Assembly: GCA_965146665.1 (NCBI GenBank)
Contig: CBCTHE010000004.1
Coordinates: 1-64,000 of the forward strand
Length of the DNA: 64,000 bases
From: Ructibacterium sp965146665
GTDB taxonomy: Bacteria; Bacillota; Clostridia; Monoglobales; Monoglobaceae
Direction: 5' to 3'
A model generated the notes under the pieces. The model was not told where the DNA came from and made no database searches. It was given only the letters and a program-made list of their open reading frames with translations. The position numbers were made by a program, and so were the translations under genes. Shown piece by piece: positions 43,236-53,266 of this stretch (position 1 is the stretch's first letter; each line of letters opens with the position of its first letter).

Positions 43236-44612
43236 TCAACCCACCTCCATGCCCTTATCTTCATTTTTACGGATAGGCGTTTCTAAAACACCATACTCCG
43301 TTATTTTCAGGTTGCCTTTGTTGTACAGAGTTTCGCCATATGTAGCAAAGTTGAAATGCTGTACCATACTCTCCGGAAGTTTATCTCCGTATTCTGCCTG
43401 AAATTTAACCTTTGCATATTCAATTACCGACGTTGGTTCATGATGTAGTTTGTATTTGCTTATCTCATTTGCAATAAGGATTACATCTTCCGCCGAATGA
43501 ATGTTGGCAATAGATAAAGCTGCTTTAAACTTTGCAAGTTCTCCCGCCTTTTCCATATCACGCATTCTATGTGCAAGTGAATTAAGCAGCCCGAGTTGTG
43601 ACAAGTCCTTAATACACATCGGTATATGTTCTTCCATACTTTGAATTGCAACAAGAATACAATCGTCAAAAGACTCCGCACCGATTTTCTTAAGGAAGTT
43701 GGCCTTTTCTTCCTTTGACGCAGGAAGCGTCAGCCAAGCTTGACTTTCCGCATCAAGCTCGCAATCTTCCGGTTTCCTTGAAATTTGCAGTTTGAAGATA
43801 TATTCATCGTCCTCAAAAATCTCGGGGAATGTTTTTCCGTCATATACCTCTTTAAAATCCTCTTTGGAATTTACGAAGTATCCATCTTCGGTGTAAATAC
43901 CCCCTTCTGATTCCCTTATGTTCCTGCCGAGTTTCTCATAGTCGATATACTTCCATACCCTTTTATCTATATCTGTCAGCCAATCAATCCATCCGTTATC
44001 AATATAGATTTTACCAAGCTGTTCATCATTTTGCAGGTCGTTAATAATGGAACACCCATCGAGGTTATATGCTCCGTTTATAAGATTTTTGATAGTAAAC
44101 TCTTCATCCGACAATGCAGCCAGATAGCCTTTGAACAGTTCATGTTCATGGCTCGTAAAATTCCCCATTACCTTTGCAAGATAATTAAGCCTTTCAAAGT
44201 CCACAGATTCATCCATAAATCTCGGCAGAATATCTTTTTCATACATCTGACACTCTATTACCGAATATTTCTGATTTTTGTCTGTAATTCTCGCTCTCTG
44301 AAATGCATCCTTTACCTCATTAACCGTTGCCGGAAGCTGTAATTCTGCCCCCTCATACATACCGAATTTCTCTTTTAAATCATCTCTGGCGACTATAACG
44401 CTAACCAAAAAGGTTTCCTGCCTTTTCATCTGTTTGGGGATATTGTGCAGAAAGCGTTTTTCTTCAATTAAGTATGTATTAAATTTATTTCCGTCAAGGT
44501 ATACATCGGCTTCTTTGTTGCTCCTGACGGTTATTTCAATATCGGTTTTACTGTCTGCAAAGCCTTTCAAAAGAGCCTTTATATTCCTGCCGATCTCTTC
44601 TCTGTTAATCAC
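43236..44612 (-). CDS. ArdA-like antirestriction protein, multidomain
   Basis: 458 residues from GTG 44612 (GGAGG upstream, GTGA overlap). After an N-terminal domain come ArdA-type repeats: LPATVNEVKDAFQRARI, ESVDFERLNYLAKVMGNFTS, then again LPASKEEKANFLKKIGAESF and LGLLNSLAHRMRDMEKAGEL, ending with YAKVKFQAEYGDKLPE, NFATYGETL. ArdA proteins are elongated acidic DNA mimics that block type I restriction. The C-terminus RKNEDKGMEVG fits the shared tail. It pairs with the related gene at 44609-45868. Confidence 0.75.
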   Translation of the reverse strand: MINREEIGRNIKALLKGFADSKTDIEITVRSNKEADVYLDGNKFNTYLIEEKRFLHNIPKQMKRQETFLVSVIVARDDLKEKFGMYEGAELQLPATVNEVKDAFQRARITDKNQKYSVIECQMYEKDILPRFMDESVDFERLNYLAKVMGNFTSHEHELFKGYLAALSDEEFTIKNLINGAYNLDGCSIINDLQNDEQLGKIYIDNGWIDWLTDIDKRVWKYIDYEKLGRNIRESEGGIYTEDGYFVNSKEDFKEVYDGKTFPEIFEDDEYIFKLQISRKPEDCELDAESQAWLTLPASKEEKANFLKKIGAESFDDCILVAIQSMEEHIPMCIKDLSQLGLLNSLAHRMRDMEKAGELAKFKAALSIANIHSAEDVILIANEISKYKLHHEPTSVIEYAKVKFQAEYGDKLPESMVQHFNFATYGETLYNKGNLKITEYGVLETPIRKNEDKGMEVG

Positions 44613-45868
44613 ATCGTTATACCTCCATATCCTTCATCTTGTGATTCAATTTCTTCATAACATTCTGCTTGTTCATTTGCGACAGCTGTAATTGTTTCAT
44701 ACAGACTTTGATCCTTGGCCGAAACTATGCCATAGTCTGTTACTGTTGCTTCTATACCCATAAGCGTTCTTTCTCCGAAATTCCGCACTTCTCTTTTATC
44801 AAATGCGTTCATATCAAAGTTGGCGGGAAGTTGTCTTGCCAGGTATTCCATAGCAAAGTCTCCCTCACTTACAGAATAGTATGAGTGTTCATATCTGCTA
44901 AGGTTATCCGATATTTCAAGCACCTCATCAAGTGTCTGCGGCTCAGCCTTTTCCACTACTGCCTTGAACTTAATTCTGTTTGCAGCATCAAGCCTTACAT
45001 ATCTCGCTGCAATCTCGTTAAGTTTATCAAAGTCCTGCATATCGCCAAACACTTGTGAATCAATGCATTTAAATACACTCCTGAAATCATAAAACACGCA
45101 ATCTTCTATGCAATCCTCGTTATGAATTTTTGCTATGCCATTGATGTATTTCTTATCCTCCGGCAAATATATCCATTCTGCAGAACCGGCAGTTTCTTCG
45201 CTATCGTTAACCGGCGCTTCTGCAATATTCAATGCAAATGCATAGTTATTCTTAACTTCAAGCTGTTCTTTTGGCGGACTCTTATATCCATACTGTTTCT
45301 CATATACACCAAGCGGAATATATGCTCCATTATAGAATACGCCATTTTCCATCTCCCTGAATTTCTGCCCGACAATTTTTGCCGAAACATATTCCAATAC
45401 ATCATCCGAGGCAGTTTGTAACACTTCGCTCAAATTATTGTCAATAACAAATTCTCCGAGTTGTTCATCGGTTGTTATTCCATGTATCGGAATTACTTTT
45501 CCAAGCCCGTCTGTCATATTGATGAGTTCCTCTAAGGACGGAGCCATCATATCATCGTCTATACTATTTTCAAATAACGCATTAAACACCGTCAGCTGAT
45601 CATCATCTAATAGGCTTAATTTTTTAGCCAACAAGTTAAGTTCTATAACATTTTCTTCGCCATCAATACGCACCTCACCAAGTTTTGGAACCTTCGGAGA
45701 ACTGATTATCTCTACGAAATATTCCCCGCTTTTTGTTACTCTTGCTTTTTGAAACGCATCTTCAATTTCCATCGGTGTGGCAGGGAGTGTTACAGTGGCG
45801 TAATTGTATTCTTTTGTTATAGGATTGACTGCCGATACATCAATGGATATTTTGTTTTGTAAACTCAT
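44609..45868 (-). CDS. ArdA-like antirestriction protein, multidomain (paralog)
   Basis: 419 residues. Layout as in the following gene: LPATPMEIEDAFQKARVTKS, ENVIELNLLAKKLSLLDDDQ, a second repeat (KLNEIAARYVRLDAANRIKF) and the ArdA-like end FAMEYLARQLPANFDMNAF, NFGERTLMGIEATVTDYGIV. Very acidic, in line with DNA mimicry. Ends EEIESQDEGYGGITM, fitting the shared tail. It starts 10 bases after the DUF4314 gene. Confidence 0.75.
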   Translation of the reverse strand: MSLQNKISIDVSAVNPITKEYNYATVTLPATPMEIEDAFQKARVTKSGEYFVEIISSPKVPKLGEVRIDGEENVIELNLLAKKLSLLDDDQLTVFNALFENSIDDDMMAPSLEELINMTDGLGKVIPIHGITTDEQLGEFVIDNNLSEVLQTASDDVLEYVSAKIVGQKFREMENGVFYNGAYIPLGVYEKQYGYKSPPKEQLEVKNNYAFALNIAEAPVNDSEETAGSAEWIYLPEDKKYINGIAKIHNEDCIEDCVFYDFRSVFKCIDSQVFGDMQDFDKLNEIAARYVRLDAANRIKFKAVVEKAEPQTLDEVLEISDNLSRYEHSYYSVSEGDFAMEYLARQLPANFDMNAFDKREVRNFGERTLMGIEATVTDYGIVSAKDQSLYETITAVANEQAECYEEIESQDEGYGGITM

Positions 45869-45878
45869 TTCATCCGCC

Positions 45879-46202
45879 TCACATTCCCATTTCCATTTCG
45901 CCGCCGTCCTGTTCGACTTCAGTCATATCTTCTTTTTCCGCCATAGCCTGTTCTTCTGCCAATTCCTTGGCTGTCAATTTTCTGTAATCATCTTCATAGT
46001 AATCAAGCGAAAGTCCTTCACCGTTGTCCCATTTGCACATTAATCCCCCTGCATCATCAACGCCCTGTACGGTTGCCCTGGCTCCGGGTTGCAGTTTTGA
46101 ATACGGATCATCCATTTTTAGCAGTGAGATTCTTGTGCCGGGCGGATACTGCTCTCTTAATCTTTCCACAGCCTGACGACTCGGGAATTTGAAATTACCC
46201 AT
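45879..46202 (-). CDS. DUF4314 family protein
   Basis: 107 residues from ATG 46202. FPSRQAVERLREQYPPGTRI, SLLKMDDPYSKLQPGARATV, GVDDAGGLMCKWDNGEGLSL is a full DUF4314 domain, an SH3-like fold common on Firmicute ICEs, role unknown. After the domain an acidic helix leads to EVEQDGGEMEMGM, a very clear tail that relatives without such context would not need. A stem-loop lies 34 bases upstream. Confidence 0.85.
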   Translation of the reverse strand: MGNFKFPSRQAVERLREQYPPGTRISLLKMDDPYSKLQPGARATVQGVDDAGGLMCKWDNGEGLSLDYYEDDYRKLTAKELAEEQAMAEKEDMTEVEQDGGEMEMGM

Positions 46203-46235
46203 TTTTATCAATCCCTTCTTTGCATAATTTAAGGG

Positions 46236-46258
46236 CATCCCTTACGGAATGCCCTTTT
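46236..46258. promoter_or_regulatory. Stem-loop before the DUF4314 gene
   Basis: AAGGGCATCCC / GGAATGCCCTT stem with a short loop, between the InlB-like gene and DUF4314. The minus strand lacks a U tract (AAATTATGC follows); the plus strand has TTTTGAC. Position in front of the DUF4314 start is like the other leader hairpins. Confidence 0.6.
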
Positions 46259-46266
46259 GACTAATG

Positions 46267-46998
46267 TTATTTTATTTCCGTCAGCATTTGCTGAAGCAGC
46301 TGTATGAGCTTTAAGATTTGCTCGTTCGAGTATATCGGCTTATACTGATTTTTCATTATTTCTCGGTTCATGGCTATCTCTTCATCAGTCATGTAGATAC
46401 GATCTTTTCCGATTATATTGACGGTATTTGAAATCTGCTCCCATTTTGCATATACCGTTATATCGTCAGTTAGAGTGATTTCTGTTACTCTGTTTTCCTT
46501 TGACCGGGGATCAGTATACCATCCTTTGAATGCGAATCCCTGCTTTGTTGGAATCAGGCTTGCAATACTTACCTTCTCACCATATTTTGCAGTGATAGGC
46601 AGTATGTCTGTACCGCCGTCAGCTGAGAAGGTGATCGTTCTTGTGCCTATGATATTCCACTTTGCATAGAGTGTCGCATCCCTGAAGTATTCGGTATCTG
46701 ATGTTACCTTGTCGCCATCTTCGGTATACCATCCTTCAAAGTCATAGTCTGATGTACGGTATGGAAGCGGCAGTTCAATTCTGCCTTTTTCGGTTTTCAG
46801 CTCTATTTCTGTTTCTGTTCCAAGATACCCTGAACCTAAATACCCGCCGTTTGCATCGAGTGTGATTTTACTTTCATGCTCGACAAAGTATGTGGCGTCG
46901 TTTTTGTCCTGACCGTATGTTTTGATTTCTGCGGCTGATACTGCACTTTGAAACGTTAGTGCCGTTAAAATTGTAAGGATTATGGCTTTCTTCTTCAT
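46267..46998 (-). CDS. Secreted InlB B-repeat surface protein
   Basis: 243 residues from ATG 46998 (GGAGGAAGAAACC upstream). A signal peptide (MKKKAIILTILTALTFQSAV) ends near SAAEI. Two Listeria-Bacteroides (InlB B) repeats follow: ITLDANGGYLGSG ... YDFEGWYTEDGDKVTSDTEY ... LYAKW, and ITFSADGGTDILP ... FAFKGWYTDPRSKENRVTEI ... VYAKW. A helical C-terminal end follows. No LPxTG or SLH motif. Likely a surface or secreted adhesion protein, transcribed together with the large SLH protein upstream. Confidence 0.85.
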   Translation of the reverse strand: MKKKAIILTILTALTFQSAVSAAEIKTYGQDKNDATYFVEHESKITLDANGGYLGSGYLGTETEIELKTEKGRIELPLPYRTSDYDFEGWYTEDGDKVTSDTEYFRDATLYAKWNIIGTRTITFSADGGTDILPITAKYGEKVSIASLIPTKQGFAFKGWYTDPRSKENRVTEITLTDDITVYAKWEQISNTVNIIGKDRIYMTDEEIAMNREIMKNQYKPIYSNEQILKLIQLLQQMLTEIK

Positions 46999-47105
46999 GG
47001 TTTCTTCCTCCTGAATTTTTTTATTTGCCATTTGGCAACGCAAACAATACCACACCGATTCCCATAAGTCCAGACAAAGTTTTTTAGAATGCGAAAGAAT
47101 ATTTT

Positions 47106-47129
47106 TATGTATGAGAGCAGCCTTTTCGG
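47106..47129. promoter_or_regulatory. Stem-loop between the SLH adhesin and the InlB-like gene
   Basis: AGAGCAGCC / GGCTGCTCT stem with a TTTTCG-type loop. It lies about 30 bases after the adhesin stop and could protect the mRNA end or act as a weak terminator; no strong U tract follows on the minus strand. Confidence 0.6.
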
Positions 47130-47156
47130 GCTGCTCTCTGTACATATTTTAAAAGA

Positions 47157-50100
47157 TTATTTTACCCAAGTTTCAGATTTTTCGCCAATGTTTGCCATAT
47201 GGTCATTTGAAGCCTCGTGCACGTCCATAAAGTACCACAAATTGCTGTTCGTCACATCGGTAAAGCGGTTAAGTTTTGTAAGATTGTCTTTTACATATTC
47301 CTTATCTGCCATTCTGCCTGTTGCACGGTTTACAACGGTTACAACCTCCGCACGGGTAATATTGTTATCGCCTCTGAAGCTGCCATCCGCATAACCATTA
47401 AGCCAACCGATGTTCTTTGCTAGTGCAATATCGTTGTATGCCCAATAGCTTTTGTTGAGGTCTGTGTACTTAACAGTGTAGCTTGTATTCTTCACTTCGT
47501 TGAATAAGCCATAATATCTTACAGCCATCGTAACGAATTCTGCTCTTGTTACGCTCTCGTTAGGCTTGAATGTGCCGTCTGCATAGCCTTTGATTATATC
47601 ATACTTTGAAAGATAACCAATTGAATCAGCGTACCATTCTTTGCTTGAAACATCATTGAATTTTGCCCTTCCGCTAATGCTTTCTCCTTTTTCCTCTGCA
47701 ATCAATCTTGCAAAGATGGCAGCAGCTTCGCTACGTGTCATATCGTTGTCAGGACGGAATGTACCGTCATCATAGCCGACGATATATGCCTTGTGTTCTT
47801 TTGCCGGAAGCACAAGAACACCGTTTTTGTCAGTTGCGCCATTTGCGGAGTTATTCTTTTTATCTTTTAACGTGATATTCACATCGGACTTCGCATTGCC
47901 CTTGCTGTCTGTTGCCTTAATAGTGTAATAATTACCATCGGCAAGCTCTTTGCCGTTTGGCAGCGTCAATGTGATATTGCCCTTGCTGTCTGTGGACTTT
48001 GAAACAGAAACATTTTTTCCGTCTTTATCGGTTACTGTGACATTCGTGGTATTGCTGATATACGAGCCACCACCTCCGCCACCGCCTGAAGGTCTGGAGC
48101 TTCCACCACCTGAGGATTTAACAGGCAATGTTACCTTGCCGCTTGCATCGGTTGTAGCGGATTTTTCTGTGGTCTTGTCCTTGATTGTTACAGATACACC
48201 CTTTACAGCTTTACCGTCTTTATCAAGCACAGTTACAGTTGTCTGATTTGAAGTTGTCAGCGTATGCGTATCGGGAAGTGTAACATAAACTTTGCCGTCC
48301 TTGATTACTACGAAGGCATTGTTGATAATACCCTTTGTGTCATTGACCGATACCTTATAGGTTACGGTTTCTATCTCGCCCGGCTTATCCTCAACGCCGT
48401 CACCGTCCGTATCCTCGCCTTTGCCCGGCTTTTCCTCGGTAATGTCCGAGCTGCCGTTATCATCGGTAATGTCCTCTGAAAGAGGAGGGAATACGGCTTT
48501 GCCCTCTGTATTTGTCTTGCCGTTTAATGCTTTTGTCTCTGTATCTGCCTGTGCAAATTCGGAAATAACGACTTCCATATCCTTAACGGATGTGTTATCC
48601 CCTTTATGAAGTACCGTTACCGTAATACGGTTAGCATAATCGAATTTCACATTTTCAGGAAGGGTAACTGAGATATTTTCCGCCGTTTGAACTGTTCCGT
48701 CCTCGTTTTTGATTTCTGCATTATGCTGAACATACGCCTTTTCGATTCCTCCGGTTTCGTTTATAACCGTAACAATATATCCGTCAACCTCTGAATATCC
48801 GTTGACATCGGTGTAGTCGATGTTTACAGGCGGAACAGTTGCTCTACCGTTTTCGTCCGTAAGGTTTGTTTCGCTCTGCTCTGTACTGTCAGTGAAAGTT
48901 ACGCTCATATCTTTGACAGGCGCATTGTCTTGATTTGTAACGGTTGCAGTAATGCGGTTTGCATAGTCAAAGGAAACGCCCTCCGGCAGCTTCACGCTGA
49001 TTTTACCGTCTGCAATTACAACAAAAGCATTTTCAATCGGTTTCTGCTCGTCCGTAATCAGAACATTGTAGCCGTTTACAACAGCCTTACCCTCGCTGTC
49101 CGTCATATCCTCGGAAAGCGGCGGCACTACGATAGAGCCATTTTCATCGGTATTTGCTGTATAGGTCTTTTCTTCTTTATCGTCAACAGTTACGGTTATG
49201 TCGGTCATTGCCTTACCGATTGAATCAAGTACCGTTACAGTAATTCTATTCGCATAGCTGATTGCCTTTTCATCGGGGAGCGTTACATTGATTGTGCCGT
49301 CTTCATTGTGTATGACATAGGCGTTTGCGATAAATCCGGCTTCGTCATTGACAATGACATTGATACCATTTACATTAACCTTGCCGTTTTTATCAGTATA
49401 GCCTTCGCTTGTAATCGGAAGCGTTACCTTTCCATAGACATCGGTCACGCCTTTTTCCACATAATCCGCATCCCCCAAGGCAATAACGGTAATACCTGTC
49501 TGTGCGCTGCCGTTTTGGTCGGTTACTGTGATGATGACAGGATATTCTCTTGTAGGCTTGATACCATCGGGCAAATCTACAACAAGGTTATTGCTTTCGC
49601 CGATATAGATGTCGCAGTTTGGGATGACGGTATTGGTTTTGTCGGTTACGGTTACAACAAAGGTCTGTTTTTCTTCGCCCTCGTCCTTGCCTATTGTACC
49701 ATTATCATCTCCCGTTGAGGATTGATTGTTCGGCACTTTAAGCTGACCGATTCCGTCTGTCGCGCCTGTGGCTGCGTTGTTATTTTCATCATAAATGAAA
49801 ATCTGTAAATCTGATTTTGCTGCTTGTGTATCGGTATAGAAAGCCGTAATTGTTGTCTGGTCGGCATAATCAAGAAGTCTGCCTCTTGGCAGCTTGATAG
49901 TTACATTGTCATTTACATCAATACTGATTTCGCTGTCAAAGATGGGTTTTCCGTCTTTGTCAGTCAATATAATTGAGAAATTGCCCACCTGTGCGTTTCC
50001 GTCCTCATCAGAGTTGTCCTTGTCGATAAGCTGTGCAATTTCCACTGTCTGCAAAATCTCGCCGCAGCGTTCACATGCAATGTGTTTGCTTCCGGCATTT

Positions 50101-52505
50101 TCGATTGTTGCCGGAACATCAATTATCCATTCTGTCGGCTGATGTCCAAGCGCTTCCTTGTATTCCGCTTTATATGTATCATGACAATCAGCGCATACAA
50201 AGGTTGTGTACCCAAGATTCAAGCAAGTCGGCTCGGTTACTGTTCTCACATAATTGTGAGGAAGCTTTTCCACATAATCGTCTTTGTAGCTATCGCCGCA
50301 ATCATCACATACATAGGTAGTATATCCCATTGATGTACACGTTGCAGGAGTTACGGTTGCTGTGTAATGATGTTCCTTCACATCTGTATAATCCGCAATG
50401 AACTCCTTACCGCAATCCGGGCATGTATATACCGCATAGCCGTGTTCCTTACAAGTAGGTTCAATGACTTCCTTTCTGTAGTTATGCTCTAATATATCCG
50501 TATAATCTGCCTTGTATGTTTCTCCGCAGTCATCGCACACATAAGTGGTAAATCCCATCGTTGTACATGTTGCAGGAGTTACGGTTGCCGAATATTTATG
50601 GTCAAGTTTATCTGTGTAATTTGAAGTGTATTCCGCATCGCAATCCGCACACTGAAATGTACTGAATCCATGCTCTGTACAAGTCGGTGCAGTCACTGTT
50701 TCTACATAGTCATGCTCCGCCATATCCGTGTAATTACCTACATAACTTTCTCCGCAATCACAAGTAAAGATTGAATATCCCATCGCTGTACAAGTCGGTG
50801 AGATTACCTCTTCACTGTAACTATGGCCTTTTGGAAGTTCAAGAACAGTTCCGCATACGGTACAAGTCTGCGGTTCTGTACAAGTTGCCGCTTTTCCGGG
50901 AGTATGCCCTGTTGCTGAATCTGACTTAATCATTTTTTCAGAGCAATTTTTACAATTGTATTCAATAACACCCTCTGCCTCGCATGTCGGCAAAGTTACA
51001 TTATGCCCTTCATCCCAATCATGACCAAGTGCGTCTGTATAGTTATCCGTATAGGAAATATGGCAAGTATCACAAATATATGTGGTATAACCTCCATGTA
51101 CGCAGTCAGGCTTTCTTACAATTTTATTAAATTTATGATCCGCTACATCCGTAATATCCGTAACATATGCATTGCCGCAATTTTTACAGATATGCTTGGT
51201 GTATCCTGCGCTCTTGCATGTTGCAGGAACAATTTCATCCTTGTATTCGTGGTTTGCCAATGCTGTGGTGTGTTCATGGAACTCTCCGCATCTTGTGCAG
51301 ATTTCAAGCTCCATACCGCCCTTAGTACAAGTTGCTTCACGAATCAGGGTGGACTTATAGTTATGGCCGATCGCCTGTGTATAGTTCTGCTTTAACAGAC
51401 TTCCGCAGCCATCGCACTGCCATCTCTCATATCCAAGCTCCAAGCAAGTCGGTTTTACCGTTTCAAGGTATCTGTAATCATGCACATGGGGTGCTGCTGT
51501 TCCCGAATTACCATTGTCTTTTTCAACAGCATTATTCAAAAGCCATACATATGACACGCCATTCTCTGTCATCGTTTTGCCCTCAAACTTATAGTCGATT
51601 TCATAATATACAGGATAGTATCCTGCTTCTGTATAGTTGGGCGCTGACGTCAAATTGCAAGCGTTGGCTTTGGTTCCGTACCTGATCCGTGTATGTACTT
51701 CATCGTCCGACAAGTCCGACACATCAACGGTGTGAGCCTTGCCGTCTGCATTACCATAGTACGATGCTACAACAGCTTTGGCTGCAACATATTCGTTCGT
51801 CTTATATCCGCAGTCCTCACACGATTCTTCCATAAAGAACCTGTTATTTCCGATTTGGCAATCAATATTTGTTGCCAGATCATGCACTTCCTTCTTCTCA
51901 GACGCTTTTGCATATGTACCTTTACAAAACTGACAGTAATTTCCTTTTTTCAAAACCGTAACATGTTGATGTTCATCAAACTCTCTGTATACTGTGTTAT
52001 CAAACTCCAAAAAGAAATTATGATCGCAGCTGTTTAATCCATACACATTTCTGTTATAGCAGTATGCACCCGGGCCTTCAATTGCATTAAGGATACCGCA
52101 TTGCTGACAAACAGACTTTGTCCAATGATATCCGGTGAATTCCGCATCAACTCCCGGTGTGCCGGCATCAAGGTTCCCTTTGCCTTCTCCGTCAATCATC
52201 GTGCCGTCCGACCACTTAACTCCGCGATTTAACGCCGTAGTTCCCAACTTCGTATATTCAGGCACGCGATAGGTCATAACCGTTGTGTCCATATTACAGT
52301 TTGTACACCATGAAGTTTCATAGGTAATTGTTGCATTGATATCAAGTTCGTTTGTCCTGCTGTTTGTTGTAAGCCAATTATCCGCCGGATCGGCGTAATC
52401 GTTCTTCTGTGCCGCAAATACCGACATTCCCGGAATCATTCCGAGAATCATAATTACTGCTAATGTCATGGAAATTACTGATTTCAACTTATGATTTGAT
52501 TTCAT
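47157..52505 (-). CDS. Giant surface adhesin with Cys/His repeats, Ig-like repeats and three SLH domains
   Basis: 1782 residues. A signal peptide is at 1-31 (ending GMSVFAA). Residues ~340-820 hold about 12 tandem 38-residue repeats of the form PxC-x3-GY-x4-C-x2-CG-x10-YTD-x3-H (for example PATCTTMGFTTYVCDDCGET). Residues ~850-1500 hold ~100-residue beta repeats (ANRITVTVLDSIGKAMTDIT, GKISVKLPEGVSFDYANRIT). A Gly/Ser linker (SSGGGSSRPSGGGGGGGSY) leads to the C-terminal three S-layer homology domains (FRPDNDMTRSEAAAIFARL, FKPNESVTRAEFVTMAVRYY, FRGDNNITRAEVVTVVNR). It anchors to cell-wall polysaccharide and probably promotes mating contact. Largest gene of the element. Confidence 0.9.
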   Translation of the reverse strand: MKSNHKLKSVISMTLAVIMILGMIPGMSVFAAQKNDYADPADNWLTTNSRTNELDINATITYETSWCTNCNMDTTVMTYRVPEYTKLGTTALNRGVKWSDGTMIDGEGKGNLDAGTPGVDAEFTGYHWTKSVCQQCGILNAIEGPGAYCYNRNVYGLNSCDHNFFLEFDNTVYREFDEHQHVTVLKKGNYCQFCKGTYAKASEKKEVHDLATNIDCQIGNNRFFMEESCEDCGYKTNEYVAAKAVVASYYGNADGKAHTVDVSDLSDDEVHTRIRYGTKANACNLTSAPNYTEAGYYPVYYEIDYKFEGKTMTENGVSYVWLLNNAVEKDNGNSGTAAPHVHDYRYLETVKPTCLELGYERWQCDGCGSLLKQNYTQAIGHNYKSTLIREATCTKGGMELEICTRCGEFHEHTTALANHEYKDEIVPATCKSAGYTKHICKNCGNAYVTDITDVADHKFNKIVRKPDCVHGGYTTYICDTCHISYTDNYTDALGHDWDEGHNVTLPTCEAEGVIEYNCKNCSEKMIKSDSATGHTPGKAATCTEPQTCTVCGTVLELPKGHSYSEEVISPTCTAMGYSIFTCDCGESYVGNYTDMAEHDYVETVTAPTCTEHGFSTFQCADCDAEYTSNYTDKLDHKYSATVTPATCTTMGFTTYVCDDCGETYKADYTDILEHNYRKEVIEPTCKEHGYAVYTCPDCGKEFIADYTDVKEHHYTATVTPATCTSMGYTTYVCDDCGDSYKDDYVEKLPHNYVRTVTEPTCLNLGYTTFVCADCHDTYKAEYKEALGHQPTEWIIDVPATIENAGSKHIACERCGEILQTVEIAQLIDKDNSDEDGNAQVGNFSIILTDKDGKPIFDSEISIDVNDNVTIKLPRGRLLDYADQTTITAFYTDTQAAKSDLQIFIYDENNNAATGATDGIGQLKVPNNQSSTGDDNGTIGKDEGEEKQTFVVTVTDKTNTVIPNCDIYIGESNNLVVDLPDGIKPTREYPVIITVTDQNGSAQTGITVIALGDADYVEKGVTDVYGKVTLPITSEGYTDKNGKVNVNGINVIVNDEAGFIANAYVIHNEDGTINVTLPDEKAISYANRITVTVLDSIGKAMTDITVTVDDKEEKTYTANTDENGSIVVPPLSEDMTDSEGKAVVNGYNVLITDEQKPIENAFVVIADGKISVKLPEGVSFDYANRITATVTNQDNAPVKDMSVTFTDSTEQSETNLTDENGRATVPPVNIDYTDVNGYSEVDGYIVTVINETGGIEKAYVQHNAEIKNEDGTVQTAENISVTLPENVKFDYANRITVTVLHKGDNTSVKDMEVVISEFAQADTETKALNGKTNTEGKAVFPPLSEDITDDNGSSDITEEKPGKGEDTDGDGVEDKPGEIETVTYKVSVNDTKGIINNAFVVIKDGKVYVTLPDTHTLTTSNQTTVTVLDKDGKAVKGVSVTIKDKTTEKSATTDASGKVTLPVKSSGGGSSRPSGGGGGGGSYISNTTNVTVTDKDGKNVSVSKSTDSKGNITLTLPNGKELADGNYYTIKATDSKGNAKSDVNITLKDKKNNSANGATDKNGVLVLPAKEHKAYIVGYDDGTFRPDNDMTRSEAAAIFARLIAEEKGESISGRAKFNDVSSKEWYADSIGYLSKYDIIKGYADGTFKPNESVTRAEFVTMAVRYYGLFNEVKNTSYTVKYTDLNKSYWAYNDIALAKNIGWLNGYADGSFRGDNNITRAEVVTVVNRATGRMADKEYVKDNLTKLNRFTDVTNSNLWYFMDVHEASNDHMANIGEKSETWVK

Positions 52506-52520
52506 TCTCTCTACCTCCGA

Positions 52521-53261
52521 TTATTTTAATTCCATCCCGGATTCCTGCTCCGGATTTTGTAATTCTTCCAATTTTTCTCTTGCCCAATCCGGCAAGTATT
52601 CATCTTTGATTATTCCTATAATATCCCCTCGATCCCATCGGGTTTCGTCACCATCTATAAGGCATGTGGCATATACTGCTCTGCCCGATGCGGTCGGACT
52701 GCATCCGAACCCTCCCGTTGCAAGCCACAGTTGATTTTCAGGCGCCCAATACTCTTCTTTCAGATATTTGGGACTTACCGCTACAACCCTTCCTGTCAAA
52801 TCTTCCCCAAGCGTGCTTATACAATGCTCGTCTGAAAACAGTTTAAGTTTGTTGTATTCTTCCACAGCCTGTTTTGCAAGGAGATTTACAACGCCTATAT
52901 GCAGTTTAGAAAGGCGCAAATCCGATTTATCCTCATCATATCTGAGTCCTGCATTGAAGTTTTTTGCCCACTCTTTCATTTCGGGGGATATTCTCCCATC
53001 ATGCTTGTTTGCATTCAAAGTCGCTGCATAAACGCTTAATACTCGTTCCATGCCAAATTCTTCGATAAGGAGTTTCGTATATGCTCCATTGCTGTCAACA
53101 CAATTGTCTTTGTATGCATTGGCATAAAACCCTGTGTTTTCATTCTCGATATAATTCACACAACGCACATTCTCCGCTTTGCTTTCACGATAGCGATCCG
53201 TCATGTTCTCGCTTTGGGCCGTTTTATACGAGTATCTGTAAAATGGGACTGGCATTTCCAT
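52521..53261 (-). CDS. DUF3849-like protein with acidic Met tail
   Basis: 246 residues. PVPFYRYSYKTAQSENMTDR, RYRESKAENVRCVNYIEN, LIEEFGMERVLSVYAATLNA and DGRISPEMKEWAKNF match the DUF3849 pattern of ICE and phage proteins. A second part (VNLLAKQAVEEYNKLKLFSD ... GRVVAVSPKYLKEEYWAPE) is not assigned. It ends EELQNPEQESGMELK, fitting the shared tail. Starts just after the SpoVG-like gene; M1 or M3 could initiate. Confidence 0.75.
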   Translation of the reverse strand: MEMPVPFYRYSYKTAQSENMTDRYRESKAENVRCVNYIENENTGFYANAYKDNCVDSNGAYTKLLIEEFGMERVLSVYAATLNANKHDGRISPEMKEWAKNFNAGLRYDEDKSDLRLSKLHIGVVNLLAKQAVEEYNKLKLFSDEHCISTLGEDLTGRVVAVSPKYLKEEYWAPENQLWLATGGFGCSPTASGRAVYATCLIDGDETRWDRGDIIGIIKDEYLPDWAREKLEELQNPEQESGMELK

Positions 53262-53266
53262 TCACC

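Noticed and set aside
50045..51480. Regular repeats that might suggest a CRISPR array
   Set aside because: They are ~115-base coding repeats of the adhesin (Cys/His units) with diverged DNA, not short identical repeats with unique spacers; no cas genes.
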